A stretch of DNA of 64,000 nucleotides from Piper betle. Its lineage: Eukaryota; Streptophyta; Magnoliopsida; Piperales; Piperaceae. Position numbers and translations under genes: made by a program. The DNA lies in the NCBI GenBank assembly GCA_033002965.1, contig JAURVB010007694.1:124001-188000 (forward strand), read 5' to 3'. A model generated the notes under the pieces. That model saw only the letters and a list, made by a program, of their open reading frames with translations, was not told the DNA's origin and ran no database searches. Shown here piece after piece: positions 12,768 to 25,260 of the stretch; position 1 is the stretch's first letter; every line of letters starts with the position of its first letter.

Positions 12768-15700
12768 TATAAAACCAGGATTGTCTGCCCGAGGGTTTTT
12801 ACTATCGGTTTGGTTGTTACCTAAATCAAGTTAGTAGGGTCTAACCCTTCTTACAATTGTTCGTGTATGGTATGGTGTAAGTTGCCTGGCCTTAGCCTCC
12901 TTTGACACTCGGTAAGCCTGTTTGGATGTGCACACTCGGCTTTTTAATATTTGGACCAATCTAATCGTATACAGTTAGATGTTAGGACTGTGTCCCTTGC
13001 ATGTCTTTTGTGTGTTTGCCGTGTGTTTAGTAACTTTTCAAACCATCCTAACCACTTTTGGGACTTGTAGTGCAATTTTTGAGGTGGGCCCGTTTGCTTT
13101 AGGGCAAAAACCTTAAGTTTTTGGGTTTTGGGCTAACCCAACCCATACCTCATTAGTTAACCCAACCCATACATCTTTATCTTATCTAACCCATACCTTT
13201 TTAAGTATGACACCCATGCCTATGACATCACCAAGCCAACCCCTACCTCCTTATCCAATCCATACCTGTATGACATTACCACGCAAACCCATACCTTCTT
13301 ATCCAACCCATACATATGTAAGTATGGTTCCCATACCTATGACATAACTAAGCCAACCACCCTTTTTCTATAAAACTTATCCCTTCATTCACCTTTTCAC
13401 TATTTCTCCTTCCCTCCTCACCTCCAACAACCTTCTTTTCCTCTCCTTGGTTTTCTTCTTCCTCCTTGGAGCTCCAATCACCCTCCATGTTTTTAACCTA
13501 CTAGGGTGGTAGGTTTTGAGGTTGGATGCCTCAAAAACCTCCCATTGGTCTTCCCTCGTTAGTTTCAGGTTTGTACTTCCTCTTTTGCTCGTTCTTTGGT
13601 GCTTATCTCTTGTATGCTTGTATTGTTTCATTTTTATGATATCTTTAACATTTATATCTTCGTGTTAGGAGCAATTTAAGTACTCATGTATCTTATTTAT
13701 TTATGTAAACAAATAGATATGCTTTTTATAATACACATATATCATTGATCTGCACCATTTCGGTATAAAAATCATATCTTGGCACTCTGATGTTACATTT
13801 GCACGATTGTTATTTTTTTGCACTCATAACATGTATATCCACGACTTTTGTGTTGGATTTTCTACCTTAAATGACCTATAAAGTATATGTATGAGGGTAA
13901 AAAGTGAGGAAATGTAACAACTTTCACCATTATAGTGACATAAGCCCCATTTCTCCAATTTTTACTATCTGACCTTGTAGGATCTATTGGTGTAAAGCAT
14001 GCCTTGTTTTTCATGGTAATTTTAGGAGTTCTTGATAAAACTTTAATCCTAATCTAACTACTAAATAAACATGAATATCACTCATAATTACGCTTTGTAT
14101 TTCTCGTGTTGTTTATTACTATGAGCATGATTTGTGATTGTCTTATATATTAAGCCACCAATTTTAAGCTAATAAAATATAGTAAAAATATATGATGTTC
14201 CAATAAATTCCTACTTGAAATATGTAAATTTTGGTAGTGGGTAAAAATCATGTTGTTTTTTTCACTCTGAATGTAAATTACCTTAAAAAGGTTAAGGGTG
14301 TTGGATTTTAGTGAAACTTGGTCCACACCTTACCCTATGTCTCAGTAGCACCATGACAAATTTTGGGGCCATTTGGGTAGGTTCACAATTTTATTTGTGA
14401 ATTTCACATTTGTTAGGATCCAGATAGCCCCAAAAACTGCCCATCTAATGACCCAAGTTGAAAAATCCACTTAGGCCCATGTACAAAGTAAATTTGGCAT
14501 AACTCTTACTGGGCTCAAGCTCTGTGACAAATTTGGCATAACTCTTACAAAGTAAATTTGGCCGAGCTTAATGGGCCTTGTTCCCCTTGATTGGTCCATG
14601 GGTCAGCCATGGTGAAATTTATTTATGAACCTTAGAGTGCAATGGCTAACCCATTCAAATTTCAGCCCATTTGTACATTGTTAGGCCAATCTAAAAAGTT
14701 GTCTGGTAACCCATTCGATTAAAACCTTAGAATTGATAAAAGCCCACTAAGTAAATATGAAACCAAAACCTTAATTGAATTACCTAATAAGTTTTAACAC
14801 TTCACTTAGGACCCAATTAAAATAAGTAAGTGATGTTAAGTGTTGAGCTTGTGTGGAGGCTTTGCCTCATTTTGTATGTCGATGTGACCCGATTCTTATT
14901 CGGTTCCATCTTCGTGCTAGGTATCACGGGTGAGATCACTGACTAGAACACAGAGCCCTACCCATCTAGGTTTGCAGGACTCTCCCTTTGCGTGATCTCT
15001 GATGGATTGCCTGCGTGTCGAGTGTAACTGCGTTTTAGATGTAGGACAACATCTGTGGTGTTTTATTGGATTCCTCCAATGTCAGGTCATTTAGTCATGT
15101 TTTCTACACATGTTTAATAAAACTTCTAGGTTGAGATCCCTTGATGATTTTTGAAAGATAAGATCCAGAAATTAAGTAGTAAATTCTCTCCCAAGCCTAT
15201 ATGTGTAAATATGAAGAGTGTATACGAGATGTATGGACTATATTAGTACTCCTTCAAATAAGGGTACAATGTGATGCAACACATTTCTGAAATTTATAGT
15301 ACTAACTTAATCGTTTCTTTTGCTACACGAGTACCATGACAGGTGTAATATGAAGGATGTGAGAGCGTAAGTACTGTATGTATGAATGTGAATATTAGCT
15401 GCTGCATGTGCATCGACACTTGTCTAATTGTGTTTGCTTACCGCCCAATGTGAGACAATTCTGAAGTTTCCTAAGTTTTAGTGGGTGATGGAATACCCAT
15501 TTATTAGCTTGTTATTTTACCGGTAGTTATTTAGATGGGTAATCAAATTTATTTGATTATTGACGTGGTTTTCTATTATATGTAGGTGAGGTTCCCGGCC
15601 GGCCTAGGTGAATGGATCAAATAGCTCAATGGGGGGTGGCGGCAAGGGCCTTGTGTTATATTGTCTATTTTAGACTATGTATTTTGTGGATAACTATATG

Positions 15701-16512
15701 ATGGGCATATGCCCTAACTATGTGAACTTTGTATGATTCAGATGTATGCCATGATGGTTGTGCTAGCATGTTTTATCTTTATATTATTATATTTTACTGT
15801 GGACTTATAATACTTTGGGGCAAGGCTAACCATCGTCTACAAGGTACATAAGCCCCAAAGTCTAGGAACATGACGAGTAGCTAAGTTAGGTACACAAAAT
15901 ATATTTGGCTGCAGTTGTTTGTGTGTTAGAGTAATGTGGGTGGAGGAGCTTATGGTTCACACTACTTGAAGACCCACGTGAAGTCTAGGTATTAGGGTTT
16001 GATGCCCTGATACTCGATGATGCTGTGAAATTCTATGATGCTTTGATTATTGCTCGTGTAGGGTATGTAGAATAGGCAACCATGACCCTTGTTTAAATAC
16101 TCACATCATCTTCATGTAACTAATAAGAAGACCTAAGCCAATCACTTGAACTAAGGAGTAAGAATATGATAAACACAACAACATGCAATCTCAAAACTAT
16201 AGCAGGGGTGTGCTTCTTCTACAGTTGGGAGTGATCATCACATTTTTAAAGTCACAGCTCATAGTCGTAGGCAAGTTTCTATCTCTATTACGACTAGGGT
16301 ATTCATATAGAATTCCTTTAAGTCCAAGATCCACCTTTGTAGTACGAACTCTGCACGCATTCTATAAAAGCCAAGCCTGGTGTCCATCTTGAGCCTCCAT
16401 GGAGGGTTGAGATCCGCTTCCAGAAAGTCTGTATGCGATAGCCCAATGAGTAGCTTCTAAATTATAATATCAGGATTCAGTCTTTTCCTTGGGGCCAAAT
16501 TGGGGTGTTATA
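12768..16512 (+). mobile_element. Solo LTR, family A, nested in C1
   Basis: It starts TATAAAACCAGG (TG changed to TA) and ends GTGTTATA. It is collinear with the R1 LTRs, including the U3 array (13130-13350), a TATA box (13368-13375) and the segments shared at 14260, 14840, 15590 and 16170. No internal domain, PBS or second LTR accompanies it, so it is a solo LTR. The bases flanking it (AGACC and GTTCA) do not match, so no target-site duplication is claimed. Removing it joins two parts of the C1 LTR. Confidence 0.75.
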
Positions 16513-16699
16513 GTTCAGTTTGGGATGCTATGGCCCTTTGAGTGTTCCCATAGAGATTTTATATATGCTTTTCTTTCATCGTGGAAATCTGTTTCCACTT
16601 TCCAATTTATAATAGTTATTTTTTTGGACCAGTGATATTTGTTGCTAACATCTTTCTTATTATATATGTAGGCCTTATGTTCTTGTGTGTCGGGTTGGC

Positions 16700-19600
16700 C
16701 TTTGTGGAAAGATAAATAATTGCTACACACACTTTTGCTAAGAGGGCTGTTGTTTTCTTTTATGCTTTTTCCTATGCTTGATGTGTTTTCATGTGTAATT
16801 AGTAATGTCTTTCATTCTCGAGAAGCCAAGAGGGTTGTTTTTGTCCGCTTTCATCATTCAAGTCTTACCAAACTTTCATCATTCCATGTCTTGGTTGATT
16901 GAGATGGAAGACTCTTGTTTTGAGTCAAATGTGTGGAGCAATTCTTAGTCAAGCCAACAATTATTTCCTTTGGTCTTTTCTCAGGATTTCTAATTTTTGC
17001 TCACTCAGATATGAGTAGTGCAAGTTCCAGTGTTAGCAGTTATAAATGAGTTATGAGATAAATATGAGATCATAATTTTAGTAGACGCCAGCAGGGATCT
17101 CATAGGCATGTCATGATAGGCTTAGAGACCTGTCCTTTCCTTTTATTATATCAGAGATTTAGACAAGTTAGAGTGTCCACATGTTCAACCACCTGAGGTT
17201 TAGTCAGGTAGTGACTAGGAGTACTTGGAGCACTGAAGACATTACATCACTTGTCTGTTATTTTGCATGTCACCCTTTTGTCCTCCTTCCTTGGAACATG
17301 GTGTACATTGCGAGACAGGGTTATCAGAGAAGACACTTGTAGGGTGTTTGAAGTATGGAGATATAGGCTAGTTAGTTGGCACATGAGTTGGACCATCGAG
17401 TGCCTTGGATAGATCCATTAGACATAGTTTGAGGTTTACCTTGAAGAACTTTGACCCTCACATAGATCCTTAGGGATGAAGTCTATAGCTATGCCAGCGG
17501 AGCCACTGGAGTACTTGGAGACTAGGTTTGGACAAATGACTTAAGATAGACCACTTCCGGGAGATAGCAATGGATGAGGATGATTAGCGAGGAGAGCCTG
17601 CTTCTCCATTGGCACTTCAGTGCCTCTCCCTCTTCCGCCAGTGTATGTTTGTCTCGATAGCACTGTTGGCTACTCTTCAAAAAAAGAGGCATGAACAGAC
17701 CGAGGATGGGAGAGACTACCTTCGACTACGGATTTAGATGATTGATCGGATTTCAGTCGATCGGCTAGTGCCAGATCAATGGTTACTATTTGAGAACCCG
17801 TTAGTGCTTATTGGAGAACTCACCTGAGATTGCAAGAAATAATTGTGAGTTCAAATTGTTTCACCATCGTACGTGTCACAACCATGATCTAGACCCCTCT
17901 TGATTAGACATACATCGTTAGACAACTTGAGCCGAGATGTTAGCAGCCACCTTTGAGGAGACAGACGCATGGGGTTAGATATGCCAGAGACAAGAGTGGG
18001 ATCGTGATATATATGATCAGGATCAGATCTTCAATACTTAGATAGCACTGCCGCTAACCAAGTTGCACAACCATCGTCCGAGTTGCACAACCACCGTCCT
18101 GAGATGCACTACCACCATCCATAATGTACTACCACCATCCATAATGTACTACCACCGTCCGAGTTGCACAACCACCATCTATGATGCACTACCGCCGTCC
18201 TTGTATCATACTACCGCCGACCTAATGAAGCAGTTAGTATGGAAGTTAGGGCCAAGTAGTTGCCTCACCCTATAGGTGGACAACTACTTGAGGGTTTTCT
18301 TAGCCTTGCTTGGTGACTGCATGTCACTACTATTGGAATCGAATAAGGTTAGAGATTGAGGACATCATGTGACTACAGTGGCATCAGCAGGGCAGAGGAG
18401 AGTTAGGAGCACCAGGATTGTTTTGATGTGATGGCATGAGATTGAGTTTACCTACCTTGCAACCATTTCCTTGACATGCAGGAATGCCTCATCAGGCAGT
18501 GTTAGTGGCAGTCTTCAGGGAATGCACATGAACAAAGTCATAGAACATGACAGTATGATCTCCAAATTGGATGATCACAGTTATTAGATTGTTCAGTCAC
18601 GATGATAGTACATCCATGGGCTCGTAGCCAGGGTACACAAGCTAGATGCTTCACAGATGGTTAGACATGTCGTTTAACCCCATTCAGTGATTGGTCTGGC
18701 CAGCGAGAAGAGTTCGACCTATCCCAGAGCCTTTGACATTATATGGTGGGTTCAGTGAGGGAATGCCATTTAGGGAAAGAGTGTTTTCCTTATGCTTCAC
18801 CAGCACCATTAGGTCCTTACCTTAAGCCATAGGTTTGAGCCTTTGCCTCAAGTATAGGAGGTACCTTAGCGATATTGATTAGGGATTATAGTGCAAGTAG
18901 TCGATTGTAGACTGGACTTGAAGCAATGACTTCACCCCAGCTTTAAAGCGAAATAGATAGGGACTTCATTCATACAAGATCATGCTGACCAGATAAAAGG
19001 ACACCAGTGTGTGCTCATCTTGACTGATAGGTTTGCTTGAGAATCTACTACAGCTATAGTAGTCATGTGAGTCAAGATTAGTACTACAAATTGGTACAGG
19101 ATGGCAAGTCACACACCACTAAAGAACATACGAGACACGTGTCAAACCTTAATATGAATCCCTATAAGCTCAAGAAGAGATAGTGATTCTCTGGAGCCCT
19201 ACCCATTTAGAAGTGTGTGATTAGTACGATATCAAGAAACACATACCTACTATTAGTTGATTGGACTAGAGCCACTTAGGAGTCATCACACAGACTTATC
19301 ATTGATTGATTGTTCTATAGGTTGGCCACCTGTAGCAGAGTTCTATAGTAGTGTGGCCAAACCTTCACGAGAGACCTAATCTCCTTTCCTATGACCCATA
19401 GATGTCAGACAGAGTTGAGTTTTCATCCGAGCATTTTCACACTCGCTCCTCCAGATATGCTAGTCTTGCTTCTAGTTTACCCAAAAGGTTGAGATGAGCG
19501 AACATTGACAAGTGCACATGCCACAAAACCATATTCAGATTCTATAGTTCCATGCAGAGTATGCCCTCATACTCCTTGAGAAACGTTGTGCTTGCACAAG

Positions 19601-20343
19601 TGTGCTCACTATCATTCTGTCGCAGAGAGCTTCCCTTAGCAGTTAGTGGTCGTAAAGGGTTTCCAGAGTCATAGTATGCATTAGAGTCATATTAGCTATC
19701 CTTATTCTTTTATGGAACAAAGCAAGATACTTGCCTTAGGACCGAGTCAGCAAGGACCTAGTAAGTGGTCTAGTTCCTCGTACATGGAACCTTACAACTC
19801 ATTGGCCTACACCCTTACATTGTACCAGTGTCCACAATATGCTAGTAAGACTCACAGGACACCTTATTATAGTGGTAGGACCTGGAGCGGAGTGCCCTGA
19901 GGGTATACGTAGTTGACCTTCCACATCGATGAGGATCAAGGAGACATGGGTAGGCGTCAACTTGTATACCTATCGGACATAGTTTTCCTAGATGTTGCTC
20001 AGATTAGTGCCTTGTCGTACTCTAGAGTACCTGCTTGACTAACCTAGTAGGCCCCTTAGAGGTGCACCAAGGCATTCTCATCGAGGTCATTGCTTAGATG
20101 ATTCCAGCATGTGTGATCCCGTCCAACCAGATCAGTGTAGTGCTTGATAACTTCATCAAATTTTGAGTGACTAGCTTTGTGTTGGTCCGTTTGGCTATGT
20201 ACAACCCTCTTCTGAGGGAGAGCTACCCTCCAGGTCATAGCTTAGCAGTTGATGTCTTGCCACCTTAGTTGCTTCTACAGTTGAGTCCTTTGATCATAGT
20301 TTATGTGGGAAATTCTAGGGATGGAATTTTTATAAGGAGAGGT
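16700..20343 (+). mobile_element. C1 internal region, non-coding LARD-like
   Basis: About 3.6 kb with frequent stops in all frames. It shares sequence with the reverse complement of the R3 internal region (50691-54339), most clearly the 20-bp GTTGCACAACCACC-type repeat at 18061-18230. No polymerase or gag motif is recognised. Confidence 0.55.
18061..18230 (+). repeat. About 20-bp tandem repeat in C1 internal region
   Basis: About eight degenerate copies of a unit like CAACCACCGTCCGAGTTGCA. It is the plus-strand counterpart of the array at 53010-53275. Confidence 0.75.
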
Positions 20344-20811
20344 TGTAAACCCCAGCTTTGAGGTAGTGTTTTACTTGCTTGTTGTTTTGCCCAATACGGG
20401 TCAATCTCGAGTCAGTTCAAGTTGGACCAGCCTTCAGACATGAGTATGGGGCCCAAATGTACATATAAGCACGTAATGGAGGCTGGGTATACTCGAAATA
20501 CAAATAATAGCGTCAATTATGCTAGAGTAGAGCATGAGTTATTAGTGTATTCAAGGTACATAGATTTTTGCTTGTGTTAGCCCAAGGTTTTAGGGTTAGA
20601 TTTAGGCCGTTGTAGCGTTTAGTATCTATTTAGAAATTTTAGGGTACCTCTTTTACATGCTTCATAGGGATTTTAGACCATCGGATTACCCATGTGGGCC
20701 CAATTTTATATGATTAAGTTCAAGGTTTCAAGTTTCATTTAGCCTTCCTGCCTCGATTTCCGTCCATAGACAGCCTTTGCTTTTTTCCATGACGATCCAA
20801 GCTTTCTAACC

Positions 20812-20844
<33 letters not shown>

Positions 20845-21510
20845 TATTTATGTATCATATACACCCTATGTGGACCCTACTAGGCCTACAAATTGTCAGA
20901 CGACAAGATCTTGCCATGTGGGATAATCGGGATCGTCCTACAAAATTAGAAATAAATCTACTTTTTCTCTCCTACTATTTTTGGGATTGCCCTAGCACGG
21001 CTGCCACATTGGGATGCCACCGGCGAGTCTCTAGCCTCCTCCGGCCACCAGATCGGTAAGATTGTGACTGCCTCGTGGCCAGTTATCAAGCCATACTAGT
21101 CACCACTATTGGTGCTGCCGTAGTTTCCGCCTGCAACAACATTTTTATTATCGATTTCCACCACCATTGCCACCTTTTGGGCCATTTTTTGGCTTTGGCG
21201 AGCCACCTCTGGAGAGGCCGATCACCCATATCAATTCCCATCTCCGAGATGTTCCATTTGAGACAAGCCCTGACCTCTGTTGTGCTCGTGATCGCCACCA
21301 GCAACTAGCACTTTCCCGACAACATTTTCTTCCTTTCTAACCATTTATTGGCCAACCGGTGGTCAGGCTCCGTCAGAGACCACCGTAGTCACCACTGCCT
21401 CGTCGCCCCGCATTGATCCCAACCAATCTTGGAGTTTTTGGTGTCGGGCACCGCTGGTCCGTTTGGTGGCCGTTGTGCCCGTTTGCCCATGTCACATCTG
21501 TTTGCTCGTG
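20344..21510 (+). repeat. Truncated 3' LTR of C1
   Basis: It starts TGTAAACCCC after a purine-rich tract and matches the beginning of the family-C LTR (304-389 then 10009 onward), including the GC-rich block at 20990-21500. It breaks off before the AT-rich block, just upstream of the SWI3-like exon region. Confidence 0.65.
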
Positions 21511-21520
21511 TCTGCGTCCA

Positions 21521-21561
21521 CTGCAGATGAAGATGCAGGCCATCTGCAGATGAAGATGCAG
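21521..21561. repeat. 18-bp direct repeat pair
   Basis: CTGCAGATGAAGATGCAG occurs at 21521-21538 and again at 21544-21561, just where the C1 LTR similarity stops. The origin is unknown. Confidence 0.8.
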
Positions 21562-21694
21562 CTTTGCATCCCCGAAATGGAAGAATGTGACTTTCTTTTC
21601 AGATGTTTACAATCCATTGATAATACAGCTGAACTTGCATTAGCATTGATTAGTTGTTGAGCTGTAGCACATGAATAACATACTATATTTTCAG

Positions 21695-21861
21695 TCTGCT
21701 TGGTTGTGTGTGTTGGCGGGACCAAATGTAACAGCAGCTGCTGCAGAGGCTGCAATATCTGCACTTTGTCACGAAAACCCTAATGCAAAGGAGATACTGG
21801 ATGCAATTGAAGTTGGAATGACCGAGAAGGATTCTACTGTCCTGAGCAATGAATTACCAAG
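21695..21861 (+). CDS. SWI3-like exon: Ala-rich conserved block
   Basis: The acceptor is TATATTTTCAG and the donor is CCAAG followed by GTCAAG. The reading is open across the exon. The first codons read SAWLCVLAGPN; family members usually have SALAG here, so 12 nt (GT-rich, about 21702-21713) look inserted in frame. Confidence 0.65.
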
Positions 21862-21969
21862 GTCAAGGTTCCTTAATTTTATTGATCAAATTTCTGTCAT
21901 GTTCCTTATTCCCGGTATTACTACAAACTAAACAGTATCTTAGGCGTTTCTATTGTTTCTTTTATCCAG

Positions 21970-22016
21970 AGTGATGCCATCTCCGAACAATTCTGATAAG
22001 ATACACGATGATTCAG
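21970..22016 (+). CDS. SWI3-like short exon (acidic linker)
   Basis: It is bounded by TTTATCCAG and GTAATAG. The codon split with the previous exon gives Arg, then VMPSPNNSDKIHDDS, and it ends in phase 1. The intron before it is only 108 nt, typical for plants. The intron after it has been expanded to over 12 kb by transposons. Confidence 0.55.
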
Positions 22017-22242
22017 GTAATAGTTAAGTAGTTGTTTGTGTATATTCATCAAATCACATTTGTGCTTCTCCTTCTATCTATTTTCGATTGATGACACAAG
22101 TTTGATGCTACATGTTATCTAGCAAAAATAGTCTGGTTCTATAAAACTCATGACCCCGAGTCACGGTTTTACAATCAGAACTAGTAGGTTCAACTGCAAT
22201 TTTCAGTCGAGTATATTTCAGGACACGCGTACTGAGCCAAGG

Positions 22243-25200
22243 TGTAATACTCGATTTCAGTTTACCTAAGAACCAAATTAGAAATGTTATGATCGAGTCG
22301 AGTCATGTATAAAATTGTTAGTTGGTAAGACTCGATCAATAAAATAGATCGAAACAACCTGCTTGGCGTCATGAGAATGGAAGACATTGTTAAATATATG
22401 TCAAAATACATCAAATATAAATAAAAGTAAGAAAGAAAATAACTTCGTTGAGCTTAAGTGTGTGTAGCATTTATCTGTCCTCCCACCAAAGTAGACTCTG
22501 GATTGCAAGACCTATATATATAATATGAAGAACATCAATAACGAGTGTTACTGGGTCTGAAAAATAACTAGTATAAATTAGCAAATGAGTATTCCATTAC
22601 CCACAGAAACTTAGGAAATTTCAAAATTTCCTCACACTGAAGCGATAGCAAACATACTTAAACAAATGTTGGTGCTCATGTACGGCTAATATTCATATTC
22701 ATACATACAACGCTGACGCCTCACATCCTTCATATTACACCTACCACTGTACTCGAGTGGCAAAAGTAACGGTTAAGTTAGTGCGACAAATTTTAGAAAT
22801 GTGCTATGTTACGAAGTACCCTCATATTCCGCACTCCCGCAGGGTTTGAAGGAGTACTAGTACAGTCTATATATATCTCCATACCACTCACTCTCTTATT
22901 AATGAAATTCGTAAAAATATGCGTACTTATATAATAGGTTTAGGGAAGAGGCTTGTATCATATATTTCTAGAGTTTCATTTTAGAAACTAATAAGAGATC
23001 TTATCCTTGTAGTTTTATTAAACATGTATAGAAAATACGGCTAAATGGCCTGACAACAGAGGGATCTGATAAAATGCCGCCGAAGTTGTCCTATGTCTAA
23101 AACACAATTAAACTTGAAACATAGGGAGTCCAACATAGATCAAGCAAAGGAAGAGCCCTACGGACCTGTGGTCCAAACTCTAAGCGCATCAACACTTCTA
23201 CGGCAAGCTCAGACTTTGTAACCTACAATGAAACTCTCTACTAAGTAAAATACTGATGTCTCTATATGATGTATGCTCTGGTGTGTACTCATATCATTAA
23301 TACATCTTAATACAGAAAACAATACTAACAACATACAACTAAACACTTGGCACACAAATCGAGATAAAATAATAATAAATAATAAATACATGAACATAAA
23401 TAAATACTCTAGTCACAAAATAATAACATAATTAAACTATATAAATACACGGCTAAATACGAGTAAATATCATATATATTCGTGTTAATAAACATATAAA
23501 TAATTAAATAAACAAGAAAATAAATAATTAAATAAACCAATAGATAAATAAATAAATAAATAATATTAATTAATCATGAAGAATAATAATATAATTATCA
23601 AACATAAGAACGTACTACTAAATACGTATAAATTATAACACAAGTAAGAAAATAATTAATAATCAATCAATTAAATAAACAAAATAAGATAAGGATGAAC
23701 AAAAATAATATCTATGAATAAATACATTATCAATAACAATAATTAGTCACATAATCATTTATCATAATCAACAAATATATAAATAACAAGAAATGAATAA
23801 TCATGAATAAATAAATAAATAAATAATAAATAAATAAATAAATAATACTCATAACATTCAAACATGTTAAATCAGTTGAATATGCATCTAAACTAATATA
23901 AAGGCTCTCAAATTACCGAAAATGGTACAAGAACGGATGAAAATTGTCCAAAGATGACTGAACCTAGTCAACTAGATGAACCGAATCGAGTCGTCCGAGT
24001 CAATTTGGTCTCAGGTAAAAAACTACAGGGTTCGGTCAGCTAGGTTGGCTGGGCTGGTCTAGATTGATGGACATAGACACAGGGTCGGAATTGCGGACTT
24101 GGGCATGACCAAGCAGACATGAATGTTGATAGGAGGATGCGAACATGGGTAAATGGGTGGACGGGGTGGCTGGTGCCCATCTCCAAAAAATGCCGACGGG
24201 GGTGAGGCTAGGGTTGCCACCAATCGGGGTCAATGACCATGGCGACAAGAATCATGATGGTGGTGGCGATCAGTGGAGTTTGGCCGCTGGGTGGCCAAAA
24301 ACTGTCGGAAAGATGGCAGAATGGCCACGGGTGCAACGGCGTTGCCAGCCACAATCGCAGCCACAGCGGTGTCGTGGATGGTCTCAAAATGGATCATGAT
24401 GGAGGTGGCTTGCCGGTTCCGAAAAACTACCAAATGGTGGCTGCGGCTGTGGAATTTGGCTGTAAAAACTCTGTCACCGGCGGCGCCAATAGTCGTGAGA
24501 GGTACGGATAGAAAACCGGCTAGTAGGTGGTCATGGGGGTGCCGGTCCAGTGGCCGGGGGCAAGCCAAAGACTTGCCGGTGGTGAGCCGAACTGGTGGCA
24601 GTGGTAATGGTGGAAAACTCCAAAAATCAATGGAAATATCTGAAAAATCAATGGGAGAAAACTAGAGCCAACATGGATGGCTCAGATCTTGCCACATGGT
24701 ACGATATGAACATCCGACAACTCGTGGTTTACTAGGACCCACCTATGGGTATACATAATATACATGTGGACGGAAATCTCGGATTGAGACTATCCAAAGT
24801 CAAAACTGATTTGAGTCCTAAGAGTTACTCTATAAGCGGGAATCGAGGTAAGAAGGCATGGGCCTTGAACCCTAAACTCAATCAAGCTGGGCATGCAGGG
24901 GCACAATCTGGTGACTCTGAAATCCCTATGAAGCATACAAATGAGATACCCTTAAAATCCCAAACAGATACTAAACACTACAACGACCTAGATCTAGGCC
25001 TAAAACCTTGGCTAACTCGTGAAAAAAATCATTTGTGTACCTCGTGTTTATACTTATAACTCATGTTCTTCTGCAGCCTAACTGAATCTATCATCTACAT
25101 GTTGAGCATACTTAGCCACTATCACATGCTCATATGGCCATCTAAACCCCATACTCAATGGTTTGAAAATTGGTCTAGGCTCGAGCTCGCTCGAACTGTC

Positions 25201-25260
25201 TTGAGACTAGCCTGAACTAGGCAAACTACAAGCTGGTAAAGCCCGAAGCTAGGTTTTACA
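22243..25260 (-). mobile_element. C2: reversed family-C LTR nested in B1
   Basis: Read on the minus strand it starts TGTAAAACCTAGC (25260) and ends at TATTACA (22243). It includes the GC-rich block (24050-24660), the AT-rich AATAAATAAAT block (23340-23870), and the half shared with family A (22600-23150, the reverse complement of the 2990-3540 type). No target-site duplication was found. It is a solo LTR or a remnant. Confidence 0.7.
23340..23870. repeat. AT-rich AATAAATA block of C2
   Basis: Reverse-complement equivalent of 11330-12000; low-complexity AATA/ATAA words. Confidence 0.7.

Larger units (their letters stand above)
304..21510 (+). mobile_element. C1: outer, heavily interrupted LTR retroelement (family C)
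   Basis: The pieces 304-389, 10009-12767 and 16513 to about 16700 read as one LTR when the two inserted elements are removed. They align in order with the family-B/C LTRs elsewhere in the window; for example, the text around 12740-12767 and 16513-16530 is continuous in the copy at 31500-31540. A second, 3' LTR starts at 20344 (TGTAAACCCC) right after a purine run ending in AAGGAGAGG, and stops at about 21510. The internal part (about 16700-20343) shows no recognisable protein domain and no primer site that I could find. C1 is therefore a decayed non-autonomous (LARD-like) element with a truncated 3' LTR. The 5' LTR end and the exact inner boundary are uncertain. Confidence 0.65.

Noticed and set aside
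21463..21660. Possible upstream SWI3-like exon ending SIDNTAELALALIS
   Set aside because: It spans the C1 LTR edge and the 18-bp direct repeat, and does not resemble the family sequence before the SALAG motif.
24145..24665. GC-rich open frames up to 130 codons
   Set aside because: They lie in the GC-rich part of the reversed C2 LTR; same compositional effect.
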